NCBI RefSeq assembly: GCF_017377795.1
Contig: NZ_JAFRDR010000018.1
Location: 1-45,200, forward strand
Direction: 5' to 3'
Source: Williamsia soli
GTDB lineage: Bacteria; Actinomycetota; Actinomycetes; Mycobacteriales; Mycobacteriaceae
Length of the DNA: 45,200 nucleotides
Shown: piece after piece, positions 17,253 to 25,113 of the stretch
Position numbering within the stretch: the stretch's first letter is position 1
Layout: each line of letters opens with the position of its first letter
The notes under the pieces: generated by a model
Seen by the model: the letters and a program-made list of their open reading frames with translations, nothing else
The model's database searches: none
What the model was told of the DNA's origin: nothing
Position numbers and translations under genes: made by a program

Positions 17253-18023
17253 ATGCTCGACTTCGACACCCGCTCCGGCGCGACCCTCGTCGCGGGCGGA
17301 ACGGGCGGTATCGGTAGTGCCATCTGCCGCACCTTGGCCGCGCGCGGTAGCTCGGTGGTGTTCACCTACCGCAGCAATCAGCAAGCTGCCGAGACACTTT
17401 GCACCGATCTGCGGGCAGCCGGCGTGAAGGCGGAAGCAGTTCGCGTCGACCTCAACGACCCGGACGTGTGTGCCAGGGTGGCGCGTGACGTCGTCGATGC
17501 ACACGGCGGGATCCACACCCTGGTCTACGCAGCGGGCCCGCACGTGCCGATGATCCATATGAGCCGGGTCAGCCCGGTGCAGTTTCGCCAGCAGATCGAC
17601 ACCGATGTACTCGGCTTCTTCAACCTGGTTCATCCAGTCCTGCCGATACTTCGTGAGGCCGGAGGGAGCATCGTCGCCGTCACCACGGCCGCCACGCGGC
17701 GATTCCCGGTACGGGACGGTCTGTCGTCGGTGCCCAAAGGGGCAGTCGAATCCCTCGTCAAAGCACTTGCAGCAGAGGAAGGCCGGTTCGGAATCCGAGC
17801 GAACTGCGTTGGGCCGGGCATGCTGACCGACGGAATGGCGACCCGGTTGATCGACTCGGGCGATCTGGACGAACGGGCGTTGGATGTGGCTCGAGCGAAC
17901 ATTCCGTTGCGCCGTTTCGGTGTCGCACAGGACATCGCCGAAGCAGTCGCATTCCTGGCGTCCGATCGCGCGGGTTTCATCTCGGGCCAGACCTTGGACG
18001 TCGACGGCGGATACGGGGTATGA
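17253..18023 (+). CDS. SDR-family protein (FabG-like fold) lacking the catalytic Tyr
   Basis: A 256-residue SDR with a normal glycine-rich motif (AGGTGGIG, about 14-21) and the C-terminal SGQTLDVDGGYG segment typical of FabG-like enzymes. The YxxxK motif is replaced by Ser158-Ser-Val-Pro-Lys162, so the catalytic Tyr is Ser. The Ser strand reads VTTAAT rather than the usual NxSS, and NNAG is YAAG. The fold and dinucleotide site look preserved while standard catalysis does not. The ATG at 17253 has GAAAGG upstream. It is a single-gene rightward unit under the palindrome at 17202. It ends only 8 bases from the convergent SDR gene at 18032, with no visible terminator. Confidence 0.84.
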   Translation: MLDFDTRSGATLVAGGTGGIGSAICRTLAARGSSVVFTYRSNQQAAETLCTDLRAAGVKAEAVRVDLNDPDVCARVARDVVDAHGGIHTLVYAAGPHVPMIHMSRVSPVQFRQQIDTDVLGFFNLVHPVLPILREAGGSIVAVTTAATRRFPVRDGLSSVPKGAVESLVKALAAEEGRFGIRANCVGPGMLTDGMATRLIDSGDLDERALDVARANIPLRRFGVAQDIAEAVAFLASDRAGFISGQTLDVDGGYGV

Positions 18024-18031
18024 AGTCGGAC

Positions 18032-18919
18032 CTAGCCATCGCCGGCCTTCCGGACAGCACGAAGCGCTTCTTCGGACTCGAGAAAGACTGGGCGGTGGCC
18101 TTGCCCCGCGTAATGCGGGCCGATGCCCGACAGGCCACCGTCCGCCGCGATGTTCTGTCCGGTCACGTACGACGCGAGACCGGACAGGAGGAAGGCCACG
18201 CACGTGGCGATCTCAGAGACCGCTCCTCTCCTACCCATCGGAATCAGCTTCTCGAGTTCAGAGCTGTCCCCGTCGCCAGGATGCATGCGTGGTGAGTGGA
18301 TGAGGCCCCAGCCCACCGAGTTGCATCTGATCCCGTTGCCCGCCAGTTCGATGGCCATTGTCCGGGTCATCGATTCCAATGCTGAACGTGCAGCTGCGTA
18401 TCCCGAAAACCACGGCATCGCACGCGTCGCGTCTGCGACGGTGAGATTGACCATGGATCCACCCCCGACACCGGCGGCAATCAGTTCGCGGGCCACGATC
18501 TGGCACGTCCACAAGGCATAGTCGGTGTTGGTCTCCAGCGCCTTGCTCCACCCTTGCTTGGAGAGGTCGAGAAAGCCGCCGATCTCGGCCGGGGTCACCC
18601 CACCGATCACATTGACCAGGTGTCGCGTGACGAGTCGGCTGGTCCGCACCGTTTCCCGTAGCGTCTGCAAACCGTGTTCGGTCGCTACGTCCGCGACAAC
18701 CGGTCGAAGGTCACCGTCGGCGCCGTACGCGCGCGCCAGCTCGTTCAACCGTCCTTCGTCCCGGTCGACCACGACAACCTGAGATCCGGACTGCAGCAGG
18801 AGCTTCACGACGGCAGTTCCCACCCCGCCGCCGGCTCCGCCGACGACGAGGGATTGGCTGCCCTCGCAACCGGGGAAGGTGTAGTTCGGGACCGTTGGAA
18901 GCCGCAGACGCCCGTTCAC
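18032..18919 (-). CDS. SDR-family protein with Lys-to-Arg change in YxxxK and a C-terminal extension
   Basis: A 295-residue SDR homologue. The cofactor loop is VGGAGGGVG (about 26-34), NVIGG stands in place of NNAG, and the active-site segment is Tyr174-Ala-Ala-Ala-Arg178, so the catalytic Lys is Arg. The usual Ser region reads NLTVADAT. About 25 residues extend beyond the normal DGG end (GPHYAGQGHRPVF onward). The start is GTG overlapping the preceding stop (GTGA, 18916-18919), showing coupled translation. It is the last gene of the six-gene leftward operon starting at 23607. Together with the SDRs at 16352 and 17253 it forms a local group with altered catalytic residues. Confidence 0.83.
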   Translation of the reverse strand: MNGRLRLPTVPNYTFPGCEGSQSLVVGGAGGGVGTAVVKLLLQSGSQVVVVDRDEGRLNELARAYGADGDLRPVVADVATEHGLQTLRETVRTSRLVTRHLVNVIGGVTPAEIGGFLDLSKQGWSKALETNTDYALWTCQIVARELIAAGVGGGSMVNLTVADATRAMPWFSGYAAARSALESMTRTMAIELAGNGIRCNSVGWGLIHSPRMHPGDGDSSELEKLIPMGRRGAVSEIATCVAFLLSGLASYVTGQNIAADGGLSGIGPHYAGQGHRPVFLESEEALRAVRKAGDG

Positions 18920-19743
18920 AGTGGCATCACCGATCCGCCGTTCACCCGAAGAATCTGACCCGTGATGAACGAGGCCTCACCACTGCTCAAGAACCGAACC
19001 ACCGTTGCTATTTCTCTTGCGGTGCCGATGCGTTTCAGCGCGGTGGCGGCACACTGCTCTCGGTGGATACGCTCACGCGTCGCCGTGTCGATGGATCCGT
19101 CCACATTGCGGTAATGGTGGGCGGTCATCGCAGTGTCGATGTAGCCGGGAGAGACGGCGTTGACGCGGATGTTCCGAGCTCCCAACTCCATTGCCAGCGT
19201 TCTCGTGAGCTGCAGCACACCCGCTTTGGGAATCGTGTACGTACCGAGACCGGGCGCCAACGCATCAAGGGTTCCCGACGCGACATTGACGATGGCGCCG
19301 CCTCGCGCGGGCATGTGCGGGACGACGGCCCGGGCAGCTGTGATCATGCTCGCCAGATTCAATTGCCAGCCACGCAACATCGATTCCTGCGGCACATCCA
19401 GGATGTCGCCGCGGCCGGTGATCGCACCGGCAACGTTGGCCAGAACATCGACACACCCTGCCGTCGGCACACTTTCGTTGATCTTGCCCGTCAGTGCCGG
19501 GTCGTCGGTGACATCTGCGACCACGGCTCTCGCGCTGCCACCCCGCCGTGTGATCTCTCGGACGGAATCGTCGAGCCCGTCCGCGTCGATGTCTATGCAT
19601 ACGACCGATGCTCCGGCGACGGCGAAGTCCGAGGCGACCGCTCGGCCTATGCCGTGTGCCGCCCCGGTGACCACCGCGGTGAGACCGTGCATGGAGAACC
19701 GGCCGGAGGCGACCGCCGGTTCGGTGGCCTCCGGCCGGTTCAC
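18916..19743 (-). CDS. Short-chain dehydrogenase/reductase
   Basis: A 275-residue classical SDR with TGAAHGIG at about 26-33, NVAG at about 103-106, VASGT, and an intact Tyr169/Lys173 pair (YTIPK). Catalysis of an NAD(P)-dependent alcohol/ketone conversion is expected. The GTG start at 19741-19743 overlaps the stop of the upstream F420-type gene (GTGA). An internal ATG at 19692 (MHGLTAVV) is the alternative and would remove 17 residues that are unusual for the family. It is the fifth gene of the 23607-18032 operon. Unlike its downstream neighbour, it has a normal active site. Confidence 0.86.
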   Translation of the reverse strand: MNRPEATEPAVASGRFSMHGLTAVVTGAAHGIGRAVASDFAVAGASVVCIDIDADGLDDSVREITRRGGSARAVVADVTDDPALTGKINESVPTAGCVDVLANVAGAITGRGDILDVPQESMLRGWQLNLASMITAARAVVPHMPARGGAIVNVASGTLDALAPGLGTYTIPKAGVLQLTRTLAMELGARNIRVNAVSPGYIDTAMTAHHYRNVDGSIDTATRERIHREQCAATALKRIGTAREIATVVRFLSSGEASFITGQILRVNGGSVMPL

Positions 19744-20669
19744 TGTCCGGCCAGTTTCTCGACCACAGGTATGAACGTCTCGAGATCTTTGTCGTTGTGG
19801 AGAACGAAGTAGTTCAGTCCGTGGTGATCTCGCCAGTACTGCAGCTTTTCGACCATCTCGCTGACGTCTCCGAGGAGCACCTGCGGCGTATCGTTCTGCC
19901 GGGAGATGTTGACAGCGCTCCAGTTCTCGGTGTCCTGCGGAATGCCGACCTGCTGAATACTTGTGCCGATCTCGATGTCGGAGAACCGGTCTCCTGCGGA
20001 TTCGCGAATCGTCTCGATCTTGCCGAGAAACGACTCCAGTCCCCCGTCTGTGGCGTCGGGCGCCGTTCCGTCGGCCCGCACACGCAACGTCAGGTTGATG
20101 TAGTCGGCGTATCGCCCGGCAAGCCGAAGCATCTTCGGTCCGCCACCGGGGAAGATCATCTTGGGAAACGGCTTCTGCACAGGCTTGGGCTCCTGGATGA
20201 GTTCGTCGAGTTGGTAGTACTCGCCGTCGTACGAAAAAGCACCCTCTCCCCAGACGCCGCGCAGAACGTCCAGCGCCTCCACGAACCTATTGAACCGGAC
20301 CTTGGGTGTGTCGAACGTCAGTCCGGCGCGGTCGTAGTCTTCTCGCATCCACCCCGTCCCGAGACCGACATCGACTCGTCCGTCGGACAAGACGTCAAGG
20401 GTGGCAAGTTCTTTGCCGAGGACCACCGGATGCCGGTAGTCGTTGGAGAAAACAAGCGTTCCCACTCGCAGCGTCGTTGTTGCGGCGGCCGCTGCGGCCA
20501 GGCCGGCAATCGGCGCGAACCGTGGGCCCACGAAGTGGTCGGGCATGAGCAGATTGGTGAAACCGGCCTGTTCGACCAGTCGAGCTCGTTCGGCCCAGGC
20601 ACGTCCTGAGTCGGCCTTGCGGACGACCACACCGAATTTGAACGGCTTCACCTGGTTTGTGTCTGACAT
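19740..20669 (-). CDS. Luciferase-like F420-dependent oxidoreductase (MSMEG_2516-type)
   Basis: A 309-residue luciferase-fold (LLM) TIM-barrel protein. The N-terminal FKFGVVVRKADSG and MPDHFVGPRFAP segments, together with GLGTGWMREDYDRAG, match the actinobacterial group named after MSMEG_2516 (TIGR03621), predicted to use coenzyme F420. It would transfer hydride between F420H2 and a pathway intermediate. The start is the ATG at 20667-20669 (MSDTNQVKPF); the in-frame extension to 20777 overlaps the upstream hydrolase and is rejected. It is the fourth gene of the operon, 23 bases after the hydrolase and overlapping the next SDR by 4 bases. The substrate is unknown. Confidence 0.85.
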   Translation of the reverse strand: MSDTNQVKPFKFGVVVRKADSGRAWAERARLVEQAGFTNLLMPDHFVGPRFAPIAGLAAAAAATTTLRVGTLVFSNDYRHPVVLGKELATLDVLSDGRVDVGLGTGWMREDYDRAGLTFDTPKVRFNRFVEALDVLRGVWGEGAFSYDGEYYQLDELIQEPKPVQKPFPKMIFPGGGPKMLRLAGRYADYINLTLRVRADGTAPDATDGGLESFLGKIETIRESAGDRFSDIEIGTSIQQVGIPQDTENWSAVNISRQNDTPQVLLGDVSEMVEKLQYWRDHHGLNYFVLHNDKDLETFIPVVEKLAGQ

Positions 20670-20692
20670 TCTGGCGTCCAATCTGTTGTCCG

Positions 20693-21676
20693 TCAGTCGA
20701 CGGAATCTGTGGTGTCGGTGAATCGGCGAATAGCGTCGAGCACGCCGCCGACAGCACGCCGACTGGACCGTGTCCAAGGCGCGACCCCGGTAAATCCATG
20801 CGGTACTCCCGCGAAGCTATGAAGCTCGGTCGGCACCCCGGCGCGCCGCAGGCGGAGCGCATAGTCGACCGCCTCATCGTGAAGGCAGTCCAACCCGGCT
20901 GCGACCACCAGTGCCGCGGGCAGGTCGGTGAGATCTTGCGCTGCCGAGGGCGATCCGTAGTCCGGCGGGTTGTGGCGCCGCTCCCCTAGGTAGTGATCCC
21001 AGCAATGCCCGGCGTCGCGGGCGTTGAATATCGGTGAGTCTGCCAAGTCACGCATCGACTGCGACGATGTCGTCGAATCGATGAACGGATAGAGCAGAAT
21101 CTGACCGTTGAGCCCAGGTGTGCCCTCGTCGCGGAACCTCAGGGCAACGGCTGCGGCCAGACCCGCCCCGGCACTCGCTCCACCGATGATCACGGGCCCG
21201 TTACCGAGAGCACGCAAGCCGGGCGGTCGGTTCCCGACCACCGAAAGTGCCACACTGTGGCAATCTTCGAATCCGCGGGGAAACGCGTGTTCGGGTGCCA
21301 GTCGGTAGTCGACGGACACGACGCCGATACCGAGTCGCGCGGCGAGATGCGCGCACAGAGCATCGTCTTCATCAGCCGACCCGACCACGTATCCGCCGCC
21401 ATGCATCCAGATCAGAGTGGGAGCATCGTGCCGACGATTGTCGGACAAGTGAATCCGCAGGGGAACCCGATGTCCGTCGGCAGAAACAACGTCGTCGGCC
21501 AGCACGAGGGAAATGTCCTGCGACCGGGCCGGGGCGTCCATCGTGGCGCGAGCTGCCGCGAACGCAGCACGCTGCGCTGCCGGGTCGCTGAACTGCAAAG
21601 GCGGGAAACCTTGGACGACCGCGGTGAACTCGGGGTCCAGGACCTGGGGTGGTGAGTGTTCATCGATGCTGGTCAT
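20693..21676 (-). CDS. Alpha/beta hydrolase, HSL-family esterase/lactonase
   Basis: A 327-residue hydrolase. HGGGY (92-96) forms the oxyanion hole, and the nucleophile elbow is GGASAGAG with Ser168, a variant of the usual GDSAGG. Acid and base residues are expected in the LDCLHDE and VPHGFTG segments. It should cleave esters or lactones of small to medium acyl chains. The ATG at 21674-21676 is preceded by GAGGTGA. It lies 3 bases after the SDR at 21680-22429 and 23 bases before the F420-type gene, as the third gene in the 23607-18032 operon. It shares its family with the esterase at 7156 but differs in the elbow sequence. Confidence 0.89.
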   Translation of the reverse strand: MTSIDEHSPPQVLDPEFTAVVQGFPPLQFSDPAAQRAAFAAARATMDAPARSQDISLVLADDVVSADGHRVPLRIHLSDNRRHDAPTLIWMHGGGYVVGSADEDDALCAHLAARLGIGVVSVDYRLAPEHAFPRGFEDCHSVALSVVGNRPPGLRALGNGPVIIGGASAGAGLAAAVALRFRDEGTPGLNGQILLYPFIDSTTSSQSMRDLADSPIFNARDAGHCWDHYLGERRHNPPDYGSPSAAQDLTDLPAALVVAAGLDCLHDEAVDYALRLRRAGVPTELHSFAGVPHGFTGVAPWTRSSRRAVGGVLDAIRRFTDTTDSVD

Positions 21677-21679
21677 GCT

Positions 21680-22429
21680 TCACCTCACCCCCACCGAGCC
21701 GCCGTCGACGACCAGGTCGGTTGCAGTCATGAATGACGATTCATCCGATGCCAGGAACACCGCGGCTTCAGCGACCTCTTCCGGCTCGCCGACCCGTCCC
21801 ATCGGAATGGAGGTCCATGTGTCCGCGTCATGTTGCTGGTCCTCGGGAACGGAAAGCCCCAACATCGGACCGGCTATCGCCCCCGGGACCAGACAATTGA
21901 CCCGGATCTGGTGCTTCGCGAGCTCCGCCGCGGCAGCCCGCGTGACACCGCGCAGACCCCATTTCGTCATGCTGTACGCGCTGTGATCGATGTGGCTGAC
22001 CATGCCCGCCACCGACGACACATTGATGATCGACCCCCCACCTGCATCGATCATCGGCGTTGCCACGCTCTGGATTCCGAAATAGGCACCCTTCAGGTTG
22101 ACCGCGAAGATGGCATCCAGCGAGTCCTCCGTCTCCTCGAGCACTGGCCGGGTCCAGTATCGAGCGGCGTTGTTCACCAAGACGTCGAGTCCACTTATCA
22201 GATCGAGCGCTTTGGAGACCGCGGATGACCACGAATCCTTGTCCGTGACGTCCAGCGGAACGAAGTGCACCTGCGCACCGAGTTCGTCTGCCGTGCGGCG
22301 GCCGAGTTCCTCGTTCAGATCTGCGATGACGACCTGCGCACCTTCACGCGCGAACGCCCTGGCTTCCGCGGCCCCCTGCCCTTGCGCACCGCCCGTGATG
22401 AATGCTCGCTTTCCGGCCAGTCGCGTCAT
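21680..22429 (-). CDS. Short-chain dehydrogenase/reductase, hydroxysteroid-dehydrogenase-like
   Basis: A 249-residue classical SDR with TGGAQGQG at 12-19, NNAA at about 87-90, Ser139 in NVSS, and Tyr152/Lys156 in YSMTK. The overall pattern (LAGKRAFITGGAQGQGAAEA, then PMIDAGGGSIINVSS) resembles 3alpha/20beta-hydroxysteroid dehydrogenase-type enzymes. That similarity is general and does not fix the substrate. The start is the ATG at 22427-22429, which overlaps the stop of the upstream luciferase-like gene (ATGA). A longer reading to 22519 would lie inside that gene and is rejected. It is the second gene of the 23607-18032 operon. Confidence 0.88.
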   Translation of the reverse strand: MTRLAGKRAFITGGAQGQGAAEARAFAREGAQVVIADLNEELGRRTADELGAQVHFVPLDVTDKDSWSSAVSKALDLISGLDVLVNNAARYWTRPVLEETEDSLDAIFAVNLKGAYFGIQSVATPMIDAGGGSIINVSSVAGMVSHIDHSAYSMTKWGLRGVTRAAAAELAKHQIRVNCLVPGAIAGPMLGLSVPEDQQHDADTWTSIPMGRVGEPEEVAEAAVFLASDESSFMTATDLVVDGGSVGVR

Positions 22430-23607
22430 ACCGCCACCGTGATGGATGCACGGCTTTCGACAGGAGTCCGGAAATGTGGGATGACGTGCTCGCCCCACGC
22501 TCTGATGGTCTCCATGCACACCTCTTGAGGGACCGTTCCCATTTGGATCAGGCAGAGAACCTCGTCGACTCCGATCCGTTCGAGATTCTCGACATAGGCA
22601 ATCGCGTCCTCGACGGTGCCATACGCGTGGTCGACGTTGTAATTGGCTGCGGCCAATGAGCGTTCGGAGTACTGGGGACGATCGCCGCGATCAAAGGCCG
22701 CCTCTTCGGCCGCAGCTTTCGCCTTCATGTAGGCGATGTTGTCGTCGTCGACGGTCGCACCGGTCGGCGGTTTCGCGCCACCGAGATGCCAGTACCCGAT
22801 GGACTCACCGAAGAATCGCTGCCCCCGCGCGCCGATCTCTTTCGCGCGCTGGGCATCATCCTGGACGATGGTCGGGCACAATGCGACGAAGTGATTGTTG
22901 ACCACGTCGGAGACGAGATTGCTGCCGTCCCGTTCGGCTACCCGGTCCCAGTAGAGCTTGTGCTGCATGGCAACGCTGTCGAGCCCCCCGAAGCCGAAAA
23001 CCAGTGCGCCGACTCCGAGTTCAGCCGAGTGGACCACCGTATCGGGTTTGGTGCTGGCCAGGAACAAGGGTGGATGCGGATTCTGGATCGGGCGGGGCAG
23101 AATCCGCAGAGGTGAGTTTCCCTCTGGCGCCTTGATATCGAGAAGTTCGCCGTGGTACTCGAAGTCGTCCGACCGCCACGCCGACGCGATGATCCGAAGC
23201 GCCTCTTCGACTTCTGCAGCCGTCTTGGACGGGTCGACGTTGCACATGGCGGCCTCTTGGAGCGTCCCACCTCGGGCTGCGCCGAGATTGAGGCGACCAT
23301 TCGAGAGCACGTCGAGCATCGCGGCGCGCTCTGCCACCCGGGTCGGGTAATTGAAGTTGAACGGCATACATACGGCGCCGTGCCCCAAGCGAATACGGGT
23401 GGTCTTCGCCGCCACTGTCGCCAAGAAGAGTTCCGGCGCCGACATGTGGGAGTAGTGCTCGAGACCATGATGTTCCACGGCCCAGATCCCGTCGAAACCC
23501 ATGTCTTCGGCGAAGACCGCCTGTTCGATGGAATCGTGGTAGGTCTGCCGCTCCTTCTCTGGCGTCGGATCCGCGATCTGGGCTTCAAAGATCATGGAGA
23601 ACTTCAT
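22426..23607 (-). CDS. Luciferase-like monooxygenase (LuxA-type, FMN-dependent)
   Basis: A 393-residue luciferase-fold protein. The MKFSMIFEAQI start, AVEHHG, and LSNGRLNLGAARGG are typical of bacterial-luciferase-type monooxygenases, a group that uses FMNH2 from a reductase. Such enzymes include flavin-dependent type II Baeyer-Villiger monooxygenases, so ketone oxygenation to a lactone or ester is possible. The ATG at 23605-23607 has AAGGAG at 8-base spacing, preferred to the in-frame start eight codons earlier. It is the first gene of a six-gene operon, with a perfect KstR2-type palindrome 22 bases upstream. No flavin reductase gene is recognisable nearby. Confidence 0.85.
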   Translation of the reverse strand: MKFSMIFEAQIADPTPEKERQTYHDSIEQAVFAEDMGFDGIWAVEHHGLEHYSHMSAPELFLATVAAKTTRIRLGHGAVCMPFNFNYPTRVAERAAMLDVLSNGRLNLGAARGGTLQEAAMCNVDPSKTAAEVEEALRIIASAWRSDDFEYHGELLDIKAPEGNSPLRILPRPIQNPHPPLFLASTKPDTVVHSAELGVGALVFGFGGLDSVAMQHKLYWDRVAERDGSNLVSDVVNNHFVALCPTIVQDDAQRAKEIGARGQRFFGESIGYWHLGGAKPPTGATVDDDNIAYMKAKAAAEEAAFDRGDRPQYSERSLAAANYNVDHAYGTVEDAIAYVENLERIGVDEVLCLIQMGTVPQEVCMETIRAWGEHVIPHFRTPVESRASITVAV

Positions 23608-23624
23608 GGACACACTCCTTAGTT

Positions 23625-23642
23625 TGCTCAAGCGCTTGTTTT
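23625..23642. promoter_or_regulatory. KstR2-type operator before the six-gene operon
   Basis: The perfect core CAAGCGCTTG (23629-23638) lies within TTTGCTCAAGCGCTTGTTTT. It is 22 bases upstream of the luciferase-like ATG at 23607, so it would overlap the promoter or transcription start. An adjacent TTGCTCATAAG may be a degenerate half-site. Confidence 0.75.
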
Positions 23643-23687
23643 ATCTTGCTCATAAGTTGGTTCCGCACAGATCGGGAACCGCCCCTG

Positions 23688-24299
23688 TTACTTCTGGCGC
23701 AGTGATCGACCCGCACCCGCGAGGGTGACGACTCGACGCGCAAGCAGTCCGACTTCGGAAACCAGCGTCACGTCATCGAACGACGAACCTGAATCCGACT
23801 CGCAGACCGAGGCCTGACGTCTCCCGATGGCGATGCCGCTACCGACGACATACCCACCACGCTCGTGCACCAGCCGCCTCATGACGGCCAGGTCCGCAAG
23901 ATTTATTGCTGACGTCTCGCCGACGACCATCAAACCCACCGCAGCACTACGTATCACGTCGACCGAGGCCACGTAGTCGATGACCTGGCCCAGTTCGCCG
24001 ACGGAAGATGGCGAGGTGCCGGATTGGAATGCAACGACAACACCTCCGTCACCACGCTCGAAGCCAGACCCCACCGATCCCGTAAAGGGCGAATACACGG
24101 CGTCCACCAACGCATGCGCCGAGGACATCCGGTCACCGAGGGCGGAGAACACGTGAACTGCCAGCCCGACGTCGCCGATCGAACGTCGTCGACTGATCTG
24201 TAGCGCGGAGGGAACCAGCCGAACCTGCGAGACCTGTGAGATCTCAGTTGACTCCGGCCGAGGTGTATCCGACATCAAGAGCGCTGACGAAACGGGCAT
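23688..24299 (-). CDS. Hypothetical protein, co-transcribed with a TetR gene
   Basis: A 203-residue protein that I do not recognise. It has no clear signal peptide or membrane segment. A central stretch with alternating hydrophobic residues (GGVVVAFQSG, AVGLMVVG, GGYVVGSGIAIG) suggests an alpha/beta fold with several strands. The start is the ATG at 24297-24299, chosen because GGAGGA sits 5 bases upstream. It lies 54 bases downstream of the TetR gene at 24354 on the same strand and ends before the operator at 23629. Pairing with the TetR suggests a ligand-related or accessory role, but no function can be claimed. Codon pattern and coding density look like a real gene. Confidence 0.6.
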   Translation of the reverse strand: MPVSSALLMSDTPRPESTEISQVSQVRLVPSALQISRRRSIGDVGLAVHVFSALGDRMSSAHALVDAVYSPFTGSVGSGFERGDGGVVVAFQSGTSPSSVGELGQVIDYVASVDVIRSAAVGLMVVGETSAINLADLAVMRRLVHERGGYVVGSGIAIGRRQASVCESDSGSSFDDVTLVSEVGLLARRVVTLAGAGRSLRQK

Positions 24300-24353
24300 T
24301 GGCTTCCTCCATCACTGCGGGTACCACCATGTAACCGCGATCACAGAGTCTCG

Positions 24354-24983
24354 TCAAGAGGCAGTGTGTCTCACGAGATCGGTTGTGGCGGACAACGCGG
24401 CCCACCACATCGCAGCCATGACACCGGCGGCCTGATCGAGATCAAGGTCCGAATCCCTCCGCGCCCACACCTCGAATGTGCCCCTGAGCTGGGTGAAAAG
24501 TAGTTCCGCGAGAAGCATTGCCTGCTCGGGGGGCCGGCCGGGCCCACGGGTCAACGCGTCGGCGATGCGATTGGTCTCGAACTCGAAACTTCGTTGCCGG
24601 CGTAGTTCGATATCGCGTTCGGCAGACGCCGCCTCGCCCACGATCACCGAAACGTCTCGCGTTTTGCGCCACATAGCGAAGGCATCAGAAAGCCAGGTCC
24701 GCAAGCTCTCCTGATCTGGATCCGCCAGCAGACCACTCAACTCGGCAAACGATTCTCGATACGTCTCATCGAGCTCGTCGAGGCACGCCTCCACCAGCTC
24801 CGCTTTCGACTTGTAATGCCGATAGAACGTCGCGCGCGTCGCACCGGCAGCGGACGTGATGTCCGAAACAGACGTCGACTGATACCCGAGCTCGACGAAG
24901 CACTGCAACGCAGCCTCCTTCAGCCGCTGCCGCGTCAGCTCTTTCTGCTGATCACGCATATTTCCGCGTGCTTCGGTTGCCAT
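24354..24983 (-). CDS. TetR-family transcriptional regulator
   Basis: A 209-residue TetR protein. The helix-turn-helix segment ITSAAGATRATFYRHYKSKAELVE lies at about residues 42-65. The C-terminal half is unrelated to KstR2 by eye, so the effector and target are unknown. The annotated ATG is at 24981-24983 (MATEARG); the ATG at 24957-24959 (MRDQQKE) is nearly as good and has GGAAAT before it. It sits between the ABC importer operon and the luciferase-like operon, both of which carry KstR2-type sites. It may act as a second, local regulator. No clear palindrome was found immediately upstream apart from the hairpin at 25035-25068. Confidence 0.88.
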   Translation of the reverse strand: MATEARGNMRDQQKELTRQRLKEAALQCFVELGYQSTSVSDITSAAGATRATFYRHYKSKAELVEACLDELDETYRESFAELSGLLADPDQESLRTWLSDAFAMWRKTRDVSVIVGEAASAERDIELRRQRSFEFETNRIADALTRGPGRPPEQAMLLAELLFTQLRGTFEVWARRDSDLDLDQAAGVMAAMWWAALSATTDLVRHTAS

Positions 24984-25034
24984 TGCCTACCCATCGATCG
25001 GTTCGACCCAGCGTAGCCGACCAGGGCGAAGCCA

Positions 25035-25068
25035 CCGGCCTGCGAGCAGCTGCTCGTCGTCGGGCCGG
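25035..25068 (-). terminator. Hairpin after the ABC importer operon
   Basis: The perfect 14-bp palindrome CGAGCAGCTGCTCG (25043-25056) is flanked by CCGGCC and GGCCGG, which can extend the stem around small internal loops. It lies about 45 bases after the solute-binding-protein stop at 25114 on the minus strand. This fits a high-GC terminator without a T-tract. An operator role for the following TetR gene is the alternative. Confidence 0.45.
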
Positions 25069-25113
25069 GGTGATGCCCTCGGGCGTTGGGTCACCCAGCG
25101 CTGGGGAGCACCC

